Assembly: GCA_035135055.1 (NCBI GenBank)
Contig: JAVFHQ010000051.1
Coordinates: 1 to 64,000, forward strand
DNA: 64,000 nt
Origin: Oleoguttula mirabilis
Lineage: Eukaryota; Ascomycota; Dothideomycetes; Mycosphaerellales; Teratosphaeriaceae
Direction of reading: 5' to 3'
Numbering within the stretch: position 1 is the stretch's first letter; every line of letters starts with the position of its first letter. Made by a program: the position numbers and the translations under genes. Shown here in pieces: positions 10,404-20,590 of this stretch. The notes under the pieces are model-generated. The model was not told where the DNA came from and made no database searches. It worked only from the letters and a program-made list of their open reading frames with translations.

Positions 10404-11099
10404 TCACGGACAGGCGGGCATCTTATCCTCATCCTGCGTCCCAGGTGGCCACCAGATCATGGCGGGAAACACACCTTTCTCACCATCAAAGTCCATGACC
10501 ACCTTCTCCACCTCCTCAAAACCCAGCTTCTTGTACACTGGCTCGCCATCCTCACTCGCTTCCAGATACGCAGGCAAACCCAGCTCCTTGCACCTGTCCA
10601 ACCCCCACTGCACGCACCTCGTCGACACACCCTGACGCCTCCACGCCTTGGCCACGCACATATACATGAGAGTCGCACTTCTGCGCCCACCTAGCCACTT
10701 GATCCGCGCATCAGTGACAGGCCGCATCCACCGCTTCACCCTCTCCCGCTTGCCTTCATCCACTACCCAAGACGCAGACAATAGGAACTCGATCTTGCGG
10801 TATTGTTCCGGTGATCGCGGCTTGTCGTAGATGAACCATTCCGCGAAGCCGATGATGGCCTCGTTCCCAGTATCCGGATCGGTATGGACGCATGTGATGG
10901 CGCACGGTACGGCGTAGTCTACGGCGTGCTGGCGCCAGGCTTGCAGGTGTCTTTCACTGGCTGCCTTGCGTCCCTCCGGCGTATTGACATTGCCGAGGAT
11001 CTGCTCCACCGGTATGTGCTCGAAGTTGGGGAGGAGCAGACTCATGATCTCCAGGATGTCTTCCGGCCGCGCTTCTCGGATGCTGAAGTTTGAAGCCAT
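10404..11099 (-). CDS. GNAT-family N-acetyltransferase
   Basis: 231 residues from the ATG at 11099 (MASNFSIREARPEDILEI), a start typical of GNAT proteins. The acetyl-CoA binding region is visible as a strand plus pyrophosphate loop (MYMCVAKAWRRQGVSTRCV, where RRQGVS matches the R/Q-x2-G-x-G/A signature loosely). It is followed by a helix and the LPAYLEASEDGEPVYKKLGF ending common to small-molecule GNATs. No signal peptide or membrane segment, so probably cytosolic. The acetyl acceptor cannot be deduced. The gene is divergent from the methyltransferase downstream, sharing a 670-bp intergenic region. Confidence 0.85.
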   Translation of the reverse strand: MASNFSIREARPEDILEIMSLLLPNFEHIPVEQILGNVNTPEGRKAASERHLQAWRQHAVDYAVPCAITCVHTDPDTGNEAIIGFAEWFIYDKPRSPEQYRKIEFLLSASWVVDEGKRERVKRWMRPVTDARIKWLGGRRSATLMYMCVAKAWRRQGVSTRCVQWGLDRCKELGLPAYLEASEDGEPVYKKLGFEEVEKVVMDFDGEKGVFPAMIWWPPGTQDEDKMPACP

Positions 11100-11769
11100 G
11101 ATCGTGACGGAGAAGTCCGTGCCGAGCGTGTAGGTGGAGATCAAGGAGATATTGCATGAAGACGGAGTTGACCTGGAGGAGATGACCCAACCTACCTACC
11201 TCTACCGTATCAAGGCGTGCCCCTCGGCGGTGTCCAAGAACGGCGTGCAGCCTGTCCGCCTAGCGAGCTCCACAGTCAGGCTGCAGGATTCTTCGTCTCT
11301 GCAGGTGCCTCGGTTTCCCGTCGTGCTCGCTGAAACTGTAGCACGAGCACTGCGGATCTGCTAGCGATTGTTGAATTGGCGCAGAAGGAAGGGAAGGAGG
11401 TGGAAGACGGAGGAGGGGTACTCCGAGAGTCCGAGCACGGCCCAGGACGGCGACCTCGGCCCGGTAGTAAGGCAGCCATGGCCCGAGGCGGCACTCACGA
11501 CAACGACGCCGTTCATGGAGAGACGAGCATCGATATCATACAACTGTAAACGTTTGAATTATCTCAACGAAATCCTACGAACAGCTGGAGTGACTCGGCG
11601 TCACATTCCTTGCTCTTGAGCAGCTCCATCTTGGCGACTTTTCCCCAGTGGTCCCAGCCCAGCCCTCCGTTCAGGGCAGTAGGTACACCTCATTCTCATT
11701 TCTCTCCTTGCCAAAGCCGTTCAGGAGAGTACCGACAAACGCCCAGAATTCTTGACTTCCATCCAAGCA
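11100..11769. promoter_or_regulatory. Divergent intergenic region, GNAT / methyltransferase
   Basis: 670 bp between two divergent start codons. No motif stands out. Short ORFs here look like chance. Confidence 0.35.
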
Positions 11770-12661
11770 ATGGCCCAAGCAACAGGCCGCAGTACCTACC
11801 TTCCAGGCTACCACCTGTCGAACCTCACGCACCATGAGTGGCGAACTGCGGAGAACAGCGCCATGCACCTAGTGCCAACACTAGAAGCCATGGCCGGGTT
11901 GAACCCGGGACTGACCCTACTCGATGTTGGTGCAGGCTCAGGAACAATCACTGCTTCCCTCGCCAAGTACATGCCGCAAGGACACATCACCGCCACAGAT
12001 ATATCTGAGGAGATCCTACAGCGAGCCGCCGAATATGCAAGAAAGGCCGGCGCAAGCAACATCTCTTTCGAGGTCGCCAATGTCTACAAGCTGCCTTTCC
12101 CGGACAGCAGCTTTGATGTGGTGCACGCCAGCCAAGTGCTTGCACACCTCGACGCGCCTGTGCAGGCGCTGAAGGAAATGCTCCGCGTGACCAAACCCAA
12201 TGGCGTAGTGGCGAGCAAAGACGGCGTCCTGCATACATGGTCAGTCCACCCAGACCTGCCGGCGATCGCGAAGTTCCAGGAGGTGTTGGTCGGCACGATG
12301 AAGGCAGCTGGTGGGCAGTGCAACGCCGGGGCAGAGCTGGTGTCGTGGGCCATGAAGGCCGGTGCGAGCCGTGAGCAGATCACTGCAACGATGAGCACGT
12401 GGTGCTACAGTACGCCTGAGGAGAGGCAGATCTGGGGTGCGTGACTGAATTGCTGCTCTCTCGGGGTAGATGCTGACGTTAAGCGTAGGTGGTGCGATGG
12501 GCGAGCGCATCAAGAGTGGCGCTATGCGAAAGAAGGCGTCTGAACTAGGCCTCGCCACCGAAGCAGAGCTTGATGAGATGGGCAAAGCGTGGGACGAGTG
12601 GGTCGCGACGGAAGATGCTTGCTTTGGGCTCATGAATGGGGAGATTCTGGTGAAGAAGTGA
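11770..12661 (+). CDS. Class I SAM-dependent methyltransferase (UbiE/Coq5-like fold), two exons
   Basis: Exons 11770-12436 and 12489-12661 are joined across a 52-nt intron (GTGCGT donor, GCTGAC branch, GCGTAG acceptor). The splice turns ..RQIW into ..RQIWGGAMGERI and gives 279 residues. The start is the ATG of MAQATGRSTYLPGY. SAM-binding motif I is LLDVGAGSGTIT, the acidic end of strand 2 is ITATDIS, and LPFPDSSFDVVHASQVLAHL is the usual post-motif region. Exon 2 contributes the C-terminal helices (ASELGLATEAELDEMGKAW). Proteins of this type act on small molecules in the cytosol. The substrate is not identifiable. Confidence 0.85.
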
Positions 12662-12920
12662 ATGACGAACGGCGTGCAAGGCTCAAAAGGCGGCTCGAAC
12701 GCAGCAACAACGACCTTGTGCACCCTGAAGAAAGCCCAGGAGCTTCACTCCACGAGCTTACGACACCTGCTAGAGAGTATAAGAAAGTCCGCGATTTCCA
12801 ACTTTGCTCCTGTTCCTCCCACATACACTGCACGCACAGTCCGCAAAATTACCACTCGCCAAAACTGCCAGACAAAGTCTCAAGAACCCGAGATTGGACC
12901 ACCCGAGACTGATCATCACT

Positions 12921-13493
12921 ATGACAGGTACCACGACGAGCAGCAAGAGGTCGAGATCGCTGTCTCCGCCAAGCTCGCCGCCGACGGCCAAGCGTCGCAG
13001 CCTGCGCTTAGCGACGACACAACCTCCCAAAACATCGGGACCATCTCCCTCCGACACCACGCCTGAGACCTCTTTCTCCGAGACCACGGCTGAGACATCT
13101 TCACTCAAATCTGACCCGCCGCTCTCCCCTACCACTGCACCGCCAGGTCGCACAGGCGGCATCCCTTACGGCGGCGGACCCAGGGACCCTCTCCCGCGCC
13201 AAGCCAGCACAACATATGCCGCGCGCGGCGCAGCTTCAATCACCGCAGCCGCGCACGCCGCCGGCACCCTCCCCTCTACCGTCGTGATGCCAGCCGCCCC
13301 AACACTAGCCACAGGACACCGAGCGGAGACTTACGGCACGCGAGCAGTCGTGATCACGAACGACAAGGAGCGGATGCAGACGGTGCTGCGGCTGGACAAC
13401 CTGCAGCCGGTGCAGGCGCAGTTCGTGGAGTGGGTGCTTCGTCAGCTGGACAACGTGGAGATGATGGAGGAGGTGCTGGAGAGCGTGGGGTGA
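12921..13493 (+). CDS. Small unknown protein with Ser/Pro-rich N-terminus
   Basis: 190 residues from the ATG at 12921 (MTGTTTSSKRSRSLSPPSS). The frame is open further upstream but without a better start. The first ~120 residues are Ser/Thr/Pro-rich and basic, with nuclear-signal-like clusters (KRSRS, AKRRSLR). The last ~60 residues are more ordered (AVVITNDKERMQTVLRLDNL, QAQFVEWVLRQLDNVEMMEE) and look like a short helical domain. I do not recognise it. The next gene, 158 bp downstream, is on the other strand. Confidence 0.55.
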   Translation: MTGTTTSSKRSRSLSPPSSPPTAKRRSLRLATTQPPKTSGPSPSDTTPETSFSETTAETSSLKSDPPLSPTTAPPGRTGGIPYGGGPRDPLPRQASTTYAARGAASITAAAHAAGTLPSTVVMPAAPTLATGHRAETYGTRAVVITNDKERMQTVLRLDNLQPVQAQFVEWVLRQLDNVEMMEEVLESVG

Positions 13494-13650
13494 CGGTTTG
13501 CTTGAGAGAAGCGTAGCAAGCAAAGTGACCCGGGTGGTTAGATAAGCGCAGCGTGCGCAAGCCGCAGAAAGCATGACCGGCTTCATGGTGGTATCGTCGC
13601 TCTCAATTCGGTCTTGCATCAGTCCACCTGTCCCTTCTTCGCGACGCCCC

Positions 13651-14208
13651 TTACCGCTTCTTCGCCGCCTTCTTCGCAGGCTCCTTCGCCACCTTCCTCG
13701 CCACCCCCTTCTTCGCCGTCGTCTTCCTCTCCTCCGTGGTCCTCTCCCCCTCAACCGCCGCCCTCTCCCGCTCCTCCACCGCCTCCGCCGCCTCCCTCCC
13801 CGTCCTCTCCTTGTCCTTCTCCGCCTCCCTCTCCACCCTCTCCCTTTCCATCTCCCTTATCGCCTCCCTCTGCATGACCGTCTTCAACCTCGCGTCATCA
13901 ACATCCAACCACACCCTCGCCACCTGCACCACCTGCCTCCGATACACTTCACTACGACTCCAGAAGTTCTCTTCGTTGCTCTCCAGCCGATACAACGCCT
14001 GCTCCGGCGTATGCTCCGTATTGTGCGTCCCCACCGTCGCGGTACCGTACGCCGGGAAGCGATTGGCCGTCCACCACAGGTTCGCTTCGGCGATGGCGTC
14101 CGAGAGGTGCTCGAAGGCGCGCCAGGTGGAGATGGTGGGCTGGCCCGCGGTGTCCTGGTCGAGGAGGGTGAGGGTGTAGATGTAGTGCGTGCTCTCCGCA
14201 GTGGACAT
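13651..14208 (-). CDS. Unknown protein with charged coiled coil and lysine-rich tail
   Basis: 185 residues from the ATG at 14208 (MSTAESTHYIYTLTLLDQD), although the frame is open upstream. The N-terminal ~100 residues form a compact domain with tryptophans (ISTWRAFEHLSDAIAEANLW, EENFWSRSEVYRRQVV). The rest is a highly charged Glu/Arg helix, likely a coiled coil, ending in a Lys/Ala-rich tail (KKGVARKVAKEPAKKAAKKR) that could bind nucleic acid or act in nuclear import. No known family recognised. Confidence 0.55.
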   Translation of the reverse strand: MSTAESTHYIYTLTLLDQDTAGQPTISTWRAFEHLSDAIAEANLWWTANRFPAYGTATVGTHNTEHTPEQALYRLESNEENFWSRSEVYRRQVVQVARVWLDVDDARLKTVMQREAIREMERERVEREAEKDKERTGREAAEAVEERERAAVEGERTTEERKTTAKKGVARKVAKEPAKKAAKKR

Positions 14209-14534
14209 GATTGGTGAGCTTTGTGGGTCGGTCAGTGGGTGGTGGCGGTGCCGAACTCTGATGCTGCAGAGAATGGAGCGGCAGAGTGAGAGCGGTCTGG
14301 GTAGAGATGTATGTGGGAACTGCATAGGCACGCGACAGGCCTCTGGTGGGCCTGAGACAGCTTCGAAAAATGTACGCACGGCTGAGACGGGTAAGTGAAC
14401 ACATCTTTTGTCTTTGATACACGACGAAAGCACGCTAAGGTGAAGGGACTGCTGTACATGCCAACTTCTGCCTTGCCTAGTCTCACCATCCTCCTCGTTC
14501 AAGTTTGCTGAGTCTCACCACACCCATTTCGCCT
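14209..14534. other. Short intergenic region
   Basis: 326 bp between the start of the coiled-coil gene and the stop of cytochrome c1, both on the minus strand. It must hold the promoter of the former. Nothing else seen. Confidence 0.3.
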
Positions 14535-15814
14535 CTACTTCCGGTACACTGCGCTCGGGTACGGCTCCTTGTTGCCGCGGACGGGTTGGTTGTACAGGAT
14601 CTTGCGGGTCTTGATCGTGGACCACCGATGCCTGCGAACGTGAGGTTAGCAAGGTCCGCATGATCGTGTAGCCAGCATGGTATGAACGCACCTCTTCACC
14701 CACACGCTAATCGCGAACAGTGTGCCGCCGATAGCCAAAACTTTCCAGCCCATCTTCTTGCGCTGGTCCATCTCCGGCTCCGCAGACCAGTTCAGGAACT
14801 CGACGACATCCTTCGCCATCTGCGAGGTGGTTGCCGGCGTGCCGTCTTCGTAGTCGACCAGACCATCGTAAAGCACACGCGCCATGGCGATGCCGGTACC
14901 CGGGAAGTACGGGTTGAAGTTCAGCCCGCTCGGCACCACGGCGCCCGCCGGCGGCTCCTCCGGGTATCCAGTCAAGAGCGAGAAGATGTAGTTGCAGCCA
15001 CCGTGCCTAGCCTTGACCATCAAGCTGAGATCCGGCGGCAGCGCACCGTTGTTCGCCGCGCGCGCCGCCTCGTCGTTCTTGTACGGCGCCGGGATGTAGT
15101 CGGACAGCTTACCCGGGCGCTTCTCGATGTCGCCTTCGTCGTTGGGCTCGGAGTCATACTCGTTCTCCTCCGCTAGCGCCTTGGCCTCGTCGACGGTCAT
15201 CATGGTGCCGACGAGGGTGCGGTAAGGGATGCGGTTGAGCGAGTGGCAGGACGAGCAGACTTCGCGGTAGACCAGGAAACCGCGGCGGAGGGCAGCGTGG
15301 TCGAAGGTCTTGAGGAGCTTCTCATGCTCCCATGGGTACTTGGTGGCGTGGAGACTGTACATTCACCGTAGTCAGCCGCTGTTGTATGCCATTGCTTTTG
15401 CCATCGCCTCCGCCAAACCGCACTCTTCCTCCATCCTCAACACCGGGTGTGCGGACTCACCCTTCTTCGGCCGGCGTCATGGCGTATGCCGGTCTGGCGA
15501 ATTGGTAGTAGTACCATGCCACCGAGCCAATGGCGAATGCGGTGGAGGAGGTGAGGAGGGCGGTGTTCTTCCACGCGGCGGCGGCTTCGGAGGAGCTTTG
15601 CGAGGAGGCATTGCGCTGTGGATCGAACACTGTCAGCCTCCACACTCACCCAGATCTCTTCCCATACCGCCAATATGCCTGGGACGCAGCTGGACGGCAC
15701 CGGCTGGACGGCATCGCAGCGCTGTGGGTGTGGCCGTACCTGAGCAGTCCTCGTCGCACCGTTCCTCGCGGCGCCGAACGCGCGCGTCGCCGTAAGAGTC
15801 GACCTGGCCAGCAT
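14535..15814 (-). CDS. CYT1: Cytochrome c1, heme protein of respiratory complex III, four exons
   Basis: Exons 15814-15740, 15615-15461, 15354-14692 and 14631-14535 join in frame to 329 residues. Introns: 15739-15616, 15460-15355 (GTGAGT..TACAG) and 14691-14632 (GTGCGT..CGCAG). The N-terminus is a bipartite mitochondrial presequence: an Arg/Ala-rich first part (MLARSTLTATRAFGAARNG), then a hydrophobic intermembrane-space sorting segment (FAIGSVAWYYYQFARPA). The mature start AMTPAEEGLHATKYPW is typical. The covalent heme site is CSSCH followed by SLNRIPYRTL, and the axial Met lies in PGTGIAMARVL. A C-terminal membrane anchor (VLAIGGTLFAISVWVKR) precedes the matrix tail that ends in YRK. All key residues are present, so it should be functional. 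Confidence 0.95.
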
Positions 15815-16486
15815 CGTAGTCGAGCGGGCCTCAGCACTTGAGACGGCCCAAGGGTGTGTGAGGGGTGCGTAGAGGGAGTGGAGAGGGTGTGCGCTCGGTG
15901 CGCGACTGCTGCTTGCGAAGTCGATGAAGCTCCTGGGACTCGCTAGCGTCACGGATTTGAGGAGTCTTGCGATTGGCTGGAGGAGTTACAGCCTAAGGCA
16001 GACACACGGGAACAACCGGGTGGTACATGCTCGCGATGTGGTCATGGGAAGGATGCAGCGAGGTCATTGTGCTATGCAAACGACAACAGCAGCGAGGTCG
16101 AGTTGCACAAGCGAGTATGAAGTGGTCACAGTACGGAGTATGTACCAACTATTCTGTCCCGCCGGCTGTATAAGAGCTACACTACAGCATCACCCCTCCT
16201 CCCAACGCCTTATCCATACACAGGTGACCTTTTGGCCATTCCGCACCAGTGCCTACCCCATGCTGGGTGGCCTGCGACGAGCATTGTTCTGTGCCCAAGA
16301 TCTTCCCCAAGCGCCCTATCCGTACACGCAATCTCCACCGCTCCAAGTCGTACGGCCGTTCCATTGTTGCTTGCTGCGAAAAGAACGAGTATGGAGCATT
16401 TCAAGCGCCCCATCATACACATAACGTCAACTGCCCAGGTCAATCGTGCCCTCACTGCTCTCCAGTCATGCCTCACTCCTCCTCAA
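15815..16486. other. Intergenic region upstream of cytochrome c1
   Basis: 672 bp between the cytochrome c1 start and the stop of the next minus-strand gene. Overlapping short ORFs near 16180-16530 show no domain. Promoter of CYT1 expected here. Confidence 0.4.
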
Positions 16487-19400
16487 TCATGCCTCGCTGC
16501 TCATCGTCACCGCATCACTGCTCTCCCTGATGGACCTGCGACGAGCAGCACCCTTCGCACGTCTGACAGAGCGCTTGGTGCGCTTGTCCAAGCGCACAGC
16601 ATCCACCGATGCGGTCGACATAGAATCCGATGTCAGCACTGGCGCCATGGCGGCAACCTCTGACGAAGCCGCCTGCTGGACCTTCTTCTTTTTCTTGGTC
16701 TTCTTCTTCTTCGGCGCCGGGACGGTACTCTTCATGTAATCGCCCGCCTGTGGCAAACCTGCTCCATCCTCCATCACCATCACTGGCACTTCTTCCGGAG
16801 CAGAAGCGCTTGCACGTCTCGCAGCGCGCTTAGCAGGCACAGCAGGCGGCGGCATGGTCGAGGCGAGAGTGGACATCATTGCTGGTGCGGCAACGACAAC
16901 CTCTGGCGAAGCCGACCGCTCCAACTTCACCTTGGCGGCTGCCACCATGCTCTTGGTTGCAGGGCTCGCCCGCGGCAGCTCTGTTTCGTCCTCCTCCACC
17001 TCCTCATCAACAGCAGCTCTGGCACGCTTCGCGGCGCGTTTGGTGCGCTTGTCGTGTACATCAAGCGCTGGCGGCAAAACTCCTCCCACCCCCGGCGGCT
17101 CCTCATCAGCAATAGCCCTCACACGCTTCGCGGCGCGTTCGATGCGCTTGAAAGGCACAGCCGGCGCCGGCGAGGTCGAAGCCGGAGTTGGCATCACAGC
17201 TTTTGCGGCGATGACAACCTCTGGCGAAGCCGAGCCCCCCACCTTCGTCACCGCCGGTGCGGAACGCCTCAATGCATGCTTGGCCTTTGGCAAAGCTGAT
17301 TCGTCCTCGTCTTGGTCCTCTGCAACATCCTCCTCCGCCTCATCTCCAGCGTCTTCTTCCACTTCCTGCTCCGACGCCTCCTCACTCCCCAATTCCTCAA
17401 TGACGGCCTCGGGCAAAGCGAACCGCGAGAACCGCCGACCGGCCGGCACCATGTCATCTGGGTCCCACTCGTCGACCTCTTCATCCTCGTCCATGTCCTC
17501 CTCCTCCTCGTCCTCCTCATAATACTCAGGGTGAGGATACTGATTGCTGCCCGGGTAAGAGTAGTCCGACCCATAGTCCACCTCCTCATCGGCCTCTCCG
17601 AGGTCACCATGCACCGCACCATGTCTGCGCTTCCAGCGCGGCGGTGGTACCTTCCCGTCTTCGATCGCGCGATCCCACTCCCGCTTCTTCTGAATCCGGT
17701 GCAGGTCCACATTCAGCTCCCCTCTGTGCCTGGCGCAGTTGTCCAAGGTCATGAAGTTATGCTTCTCATCTTCAAACTGTCGCCTCACTTCCTGGGCATT
17801 GTTGGGATCCTTGACGCGCTTCCACACGAGCGCCATGATCTCATCGTCGGTCTTATCCCAACAGCTTTTGGCCTCAGCATCGAAGTTCGGCACCCGGAGA
17901 CGTGTGCGAGTGGTCTGCTGCGGCGGAAGGCGCACGACCGGCGCACTGACGTCGAGGCCGAAGCTTCTGCCGTCCTCGCGTCTCTGCTCCAGCTGCGTGT
18001 CCAGTGCTTCCTGCGCGGACAACATGGCCACTTTCTCCAGATCGTCTTGGCCGTCTGTTGACGAGCTGTCGTTTTGACCAACGTCAATGGCGGCGGGGCC
18101 GTTGTCCTTGGCCTTGTTGCTGGCGGCTGGTGAGTGTGCCGTGACAAGTGGTGGGGACGAAGTGCTGGACGCCACACTCCCCAGTTGGCTGTCTTCGATC
18201 GTCCGCGTGTTGGCTAATCGCTGTGCGGCATGGCTTTTCGAAGCGGAGCTGTGAGTTGACTCGTCATCGGACGGGGCTTCCTCGCCGCCAAGCCTGTCGT
18301 TGAATGTGCTCTCCTCCGCGTCCGATTCGTCCTCGGAGGGGCTGTGCTGTTCACCATTGTCCATGGCAGCTGGGTAGTCGTGGGTGCTGTCTGCTGCGAT
18401 GAGTCCGTTGGCGTGCTGGTTCTCCGCTTCGTCAATGTGCATGAACGTATCGTCGGCCATGTCGTTGGCACCATCCAGCGCAACAGCCATACCGTACGGT
18501 AGCTCTTCCTCCTCGCTTCCATTGGTCTCCACGCGCATGAAGTCCACTGTCTGATCTGGCACATTCGCACGTGCAGGGTGGCTCGACGGAACGACCTGAG
18601 TCTCAGCGTTGGCGTCACCAGTAAGACCGCTCGGCGGCGCGGTGACGGTGGCGGGTACTTGACGGCGCGACAATGCGCTCTGGGGTTGGCGCACGGGTCC
18701 GTTGGCGGCCCTATCAGCAGGTGATTCGTCGAGGATGTGCGAACTCGATGGATCGGACGACCAGAAGTCCAACGTCGTCTGTCTGCCGCCCGATCCGGAC
18801 GGAACGCCTAAAAAAGGCTGCGAGCGCTGATGGGAGCGGCCTACGATCCGCTCGGTCGATGGCACAACGACTTGTGGGCTCGCACCGCGCCGCATGGCTG
18901 CATTACCGGGAGGCGAACTTGCGAGCTCCAACACGCCAGAGCTGATGGGCGTTGGGTTCGGGATGCCCTGTAAGCCTGCGTTGACCGCTGGAGCTGCGTC
19001 GATGCTACTCAGCAGGCCTTTCTCAGCCAATATGATCTTGCGAGCTCTGGCGGCGCCTGTTGTGCGCTCGATCTTGTACTTCTCGAGAGCTTTCCTTGTG
19101 GTCAGGCCATCGTTCAAGCCCTGAGCAAAGTACGTGTCCTCTTCAACAGTCCATAAATTCTTCTTCTCGCCTTTGCCGACGGGCAAACGCTGTTGCTCGG
19201 GTGGCTTCTTAAATTGAGACCGCTCTGGATGTTGTGATGACGAGAGACCCTGGGTCGCTTCGACCATCCGCTGGGTGGACGCTCGGGGTGGCTGAGCGGA
19301 TACGGGCGTCTCCTGCGTCGGCGGGGGTTGGCGCTGCGCGGAAGTCGGCGCTTCTTGGCTCGGTGCCTGCTCGGCGGGTAAGGATGCTGGAGTGAGCACC

Positions 19401-19885
19401 TCAGTCTTCTGTCTCTTGCTCGAGCCTCCTTCTCCACCGCCAGATGCACTTCTCTTTCTGCTCTGGCGCTTCTCTGCCTCTGGTGCAGCCTTCTTCTTCC
19501 GCTCCTGCGGCTCTACTTTCGGTAGTACGTTATTCTCGGACTCATCCGTGAGCCTCCCAGGCTTCAAGCCCTGCAGGATGTGCACCACTCGATCAGATAA
19601 GGTGGTGTCCTCGAACAGGTCGCTGACCAGGTCATCGTAGTCGATGACTGCGCCCTTCACGTTCTGTACTTCGTCGCGGAAAGGGTCCAAGTATCCGCGC
19701 ACGGTGCCATACTGCTTGCGTAGCTTGTGATCAGTGCGACGCAGCAGATCGTGAACCGTCTCTTCGATCTCTGTAGTGCATGCGATGGCATACGTCGGAT
19801 CGTAGTCTGTGACAGCAGTGGGCGTGGCTTCTGCGCTGAAGCCCCGGCCGGGCTTGGCCGGCCAGATTTTGCAGGTGATCTGCAT
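16487..19885 (-). CDS. Large charged nuclear-type protein with SANT/Myb-like segment and C-terminal basic repeats
   Basis: A single exon of 1132 residues from the ATG at 19885 (MQITCKIWPAKPGRGFSAE). Residues ~25-110 look folded. A Ser/Pro/Gln-rich linker with basic clusters (QSRKRSASGGG, SSKRQKTE) follows. Around 240-290 is a SANT/Myb-like helical segment (NLWTVEEDTYFAQG, then TTRKALEKYKIERTTGAARA), where W-x-x-EED is the Myb hallmark. The middle is acidic, with a run near EEDEEEEDMDEDEEVDEWD. The last ~300 residues hold about four copies of a repeat: SPEV(V/I)(I/V)AA, a Pro-rich spacer and a basic helix of the KRxxKRAxKRARA type, as in DKRTKRAAKRARAAVDEE. A chromatin or DNA-linked role is inferred. 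No precise family recognised. Confidence 0.7.
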   Translation of the reverse strand: MQITCKIWPAKPGRGFSAEATPTAVTDYDPTYAIACTTEIEETVHDLLRRTDHKLRKQYGTVRGYLDPFRDEVQNVKGAVIDYDDLVSDLFEDTTLSDRVVHILQGLKPGRLTDESENNVLPKVEPQERKKKAAPEAEKRQSRKRSASGGGEGGSSKRQKTEVLTPASLPAEQAPSQEAPTSAQRQPPPTQETPVSAQPPRASTQRMVEATQGLSSSQHPERSQFKKPPEQQRLPVGKGEKKNLWTVEEDTYFAQGLNDGLTTRKALEKYKIERTTGAARARKIILAEKGLLSSIDAAPAVNAGLQGIPNPTPISSGVLELASSPPGNAAMRRGASPQVVVPSTERIVGRSHQRSQPFLGVPSGSGGRQTTLDFWSSDPSSSHILDESPADRAANGPVRQPQSALSRRQVPATVTAPPSGLTGDANAETQVVPSSHPARANVPDQTVDFMRVETNGSEEEELPYGMAVALDGANDMADDTFMHIDEAENQHANGLIAADSTHDYPAAMDNGEQHSPSEDESDAEESTFNDRLGGEEAPSDDESTHSSASKSHAAQRLANTRTIEDSQLGSVASSTSSPPLVTAHSPAASNKAKDNGPAAIDVGQNDSSSTDGQDDLEKVAMLSAQEALDTQLEQRREDGRSFGLDVSAPVVRLPPQQTTRTRLRVPNFDAEAKSCWDKTDDEIMALVWKRVKDPNNAQEVRRQFEDEKHNFMTLDNCARHRGELNVDLHRIQKKREWDRAIEDGKVPPPRWKRRHGAVHGDLGEADEEVDYGSDYSYPGSNQYPHPEYYEEDEEEEDMDEDEEVDEWDPDDMVPAGRRFSRFALPEAVIEELGSEEASEQEVEEDAGDEAEEDVAEDQDEDESALPKAKHALRRSAPAVTKVGGSASPEVVIAAKAVMPTPASTSPAPAVPFKRIERAAKRVRAIADEEPPGVGGVLPPALDVHDKRTKRAAKRARAAVDEEVEEDETELPRASPATKSMVAAAKVKLERSASPEVVVAAPAMMSTLASTMPPPAVPAKRAARRASASAPEEVPVMVMEDGAGLPQAGDYMKSTVPAPKKKKTKKKKKVQQAASSEVAAMAPVLTSDSMSTASVDAVRLDKRTKRSVRRAKGAARRRSIRESSDAVTMSSEA

Positions 19886-20590
19886 GGTTGGCCGAGCGAT
19901 GTGGTCGGTGCCAGGGGCGATGGAGAGGCGCTGTGGGTGTTTGCGATGTGGCTGTGGCTGCGAAGTGGGTGTTGCCTTTGGCGGTAGGTTGATCGGAGCA
20001 GGTTTAGAAATGTGGATCGCGAGGACGGCCGAGTGCCAGTGGTGCTGTCAAATGCGCAACGGCGGCGCCTTCAGCTGGTCGGGCGATCAGTTCATACGCT
20101 GTTACCAAGTCGGCTCTTGCCATGAAGCACACGCGAGCGCAGACGGCGTTGCGTGATGTGGGCGTGGAAGCGTGCGGTGATGTGCGACGGTGCGACAGTG
20201 CGAGGTTGGAGCTCGACGCGATTCTCGTGGAGCTAGCGCGGCTTCCCCACGTGCACGTGCAAGTGCCCTCCAAGGCTTCTGACAGCGTGACAGAAGTCGC
20301 GACTCCCAGCTTCAACTCCAACTGCAACCGTCAACATTCCAACTTGCAACGTTAGACCAGGAACACAAAGGCACCAGGAGCAAGAGTACCTCAAAAGGAT
20401 GACCTTCCACGCACGAGATGCGGTCTCTCGCTTGTCCACCCTTGTCCACAAAGGCATCGCGTAACCGGTGTGACTTATTAGCAAACACCAGTCCTCCTCG
20501 TCGTCTGCAAAAAGACCACGCCTGCGGGTTGGGAGGCTTACATCGGCCTACTTCGTCAACGGTAGGACGACTATCTCTGGAGAGCAGAAG
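19886..20590. other. Divergent intergenic region
   Basis: 705 bp between the divergent starts of the SANT-like and two-RRM genes. Short ORFs on both strands have no domain. Nothing else seen. Confidence 0.35.

Noticed and set aside
15437..15952. 171-codon minus-strand ORF over cytochrome c1 exons 1-2
   Set aside because: It reads through the first intron and then in a wrong frame; the spliced exons give the proper presequence and sorting signal.
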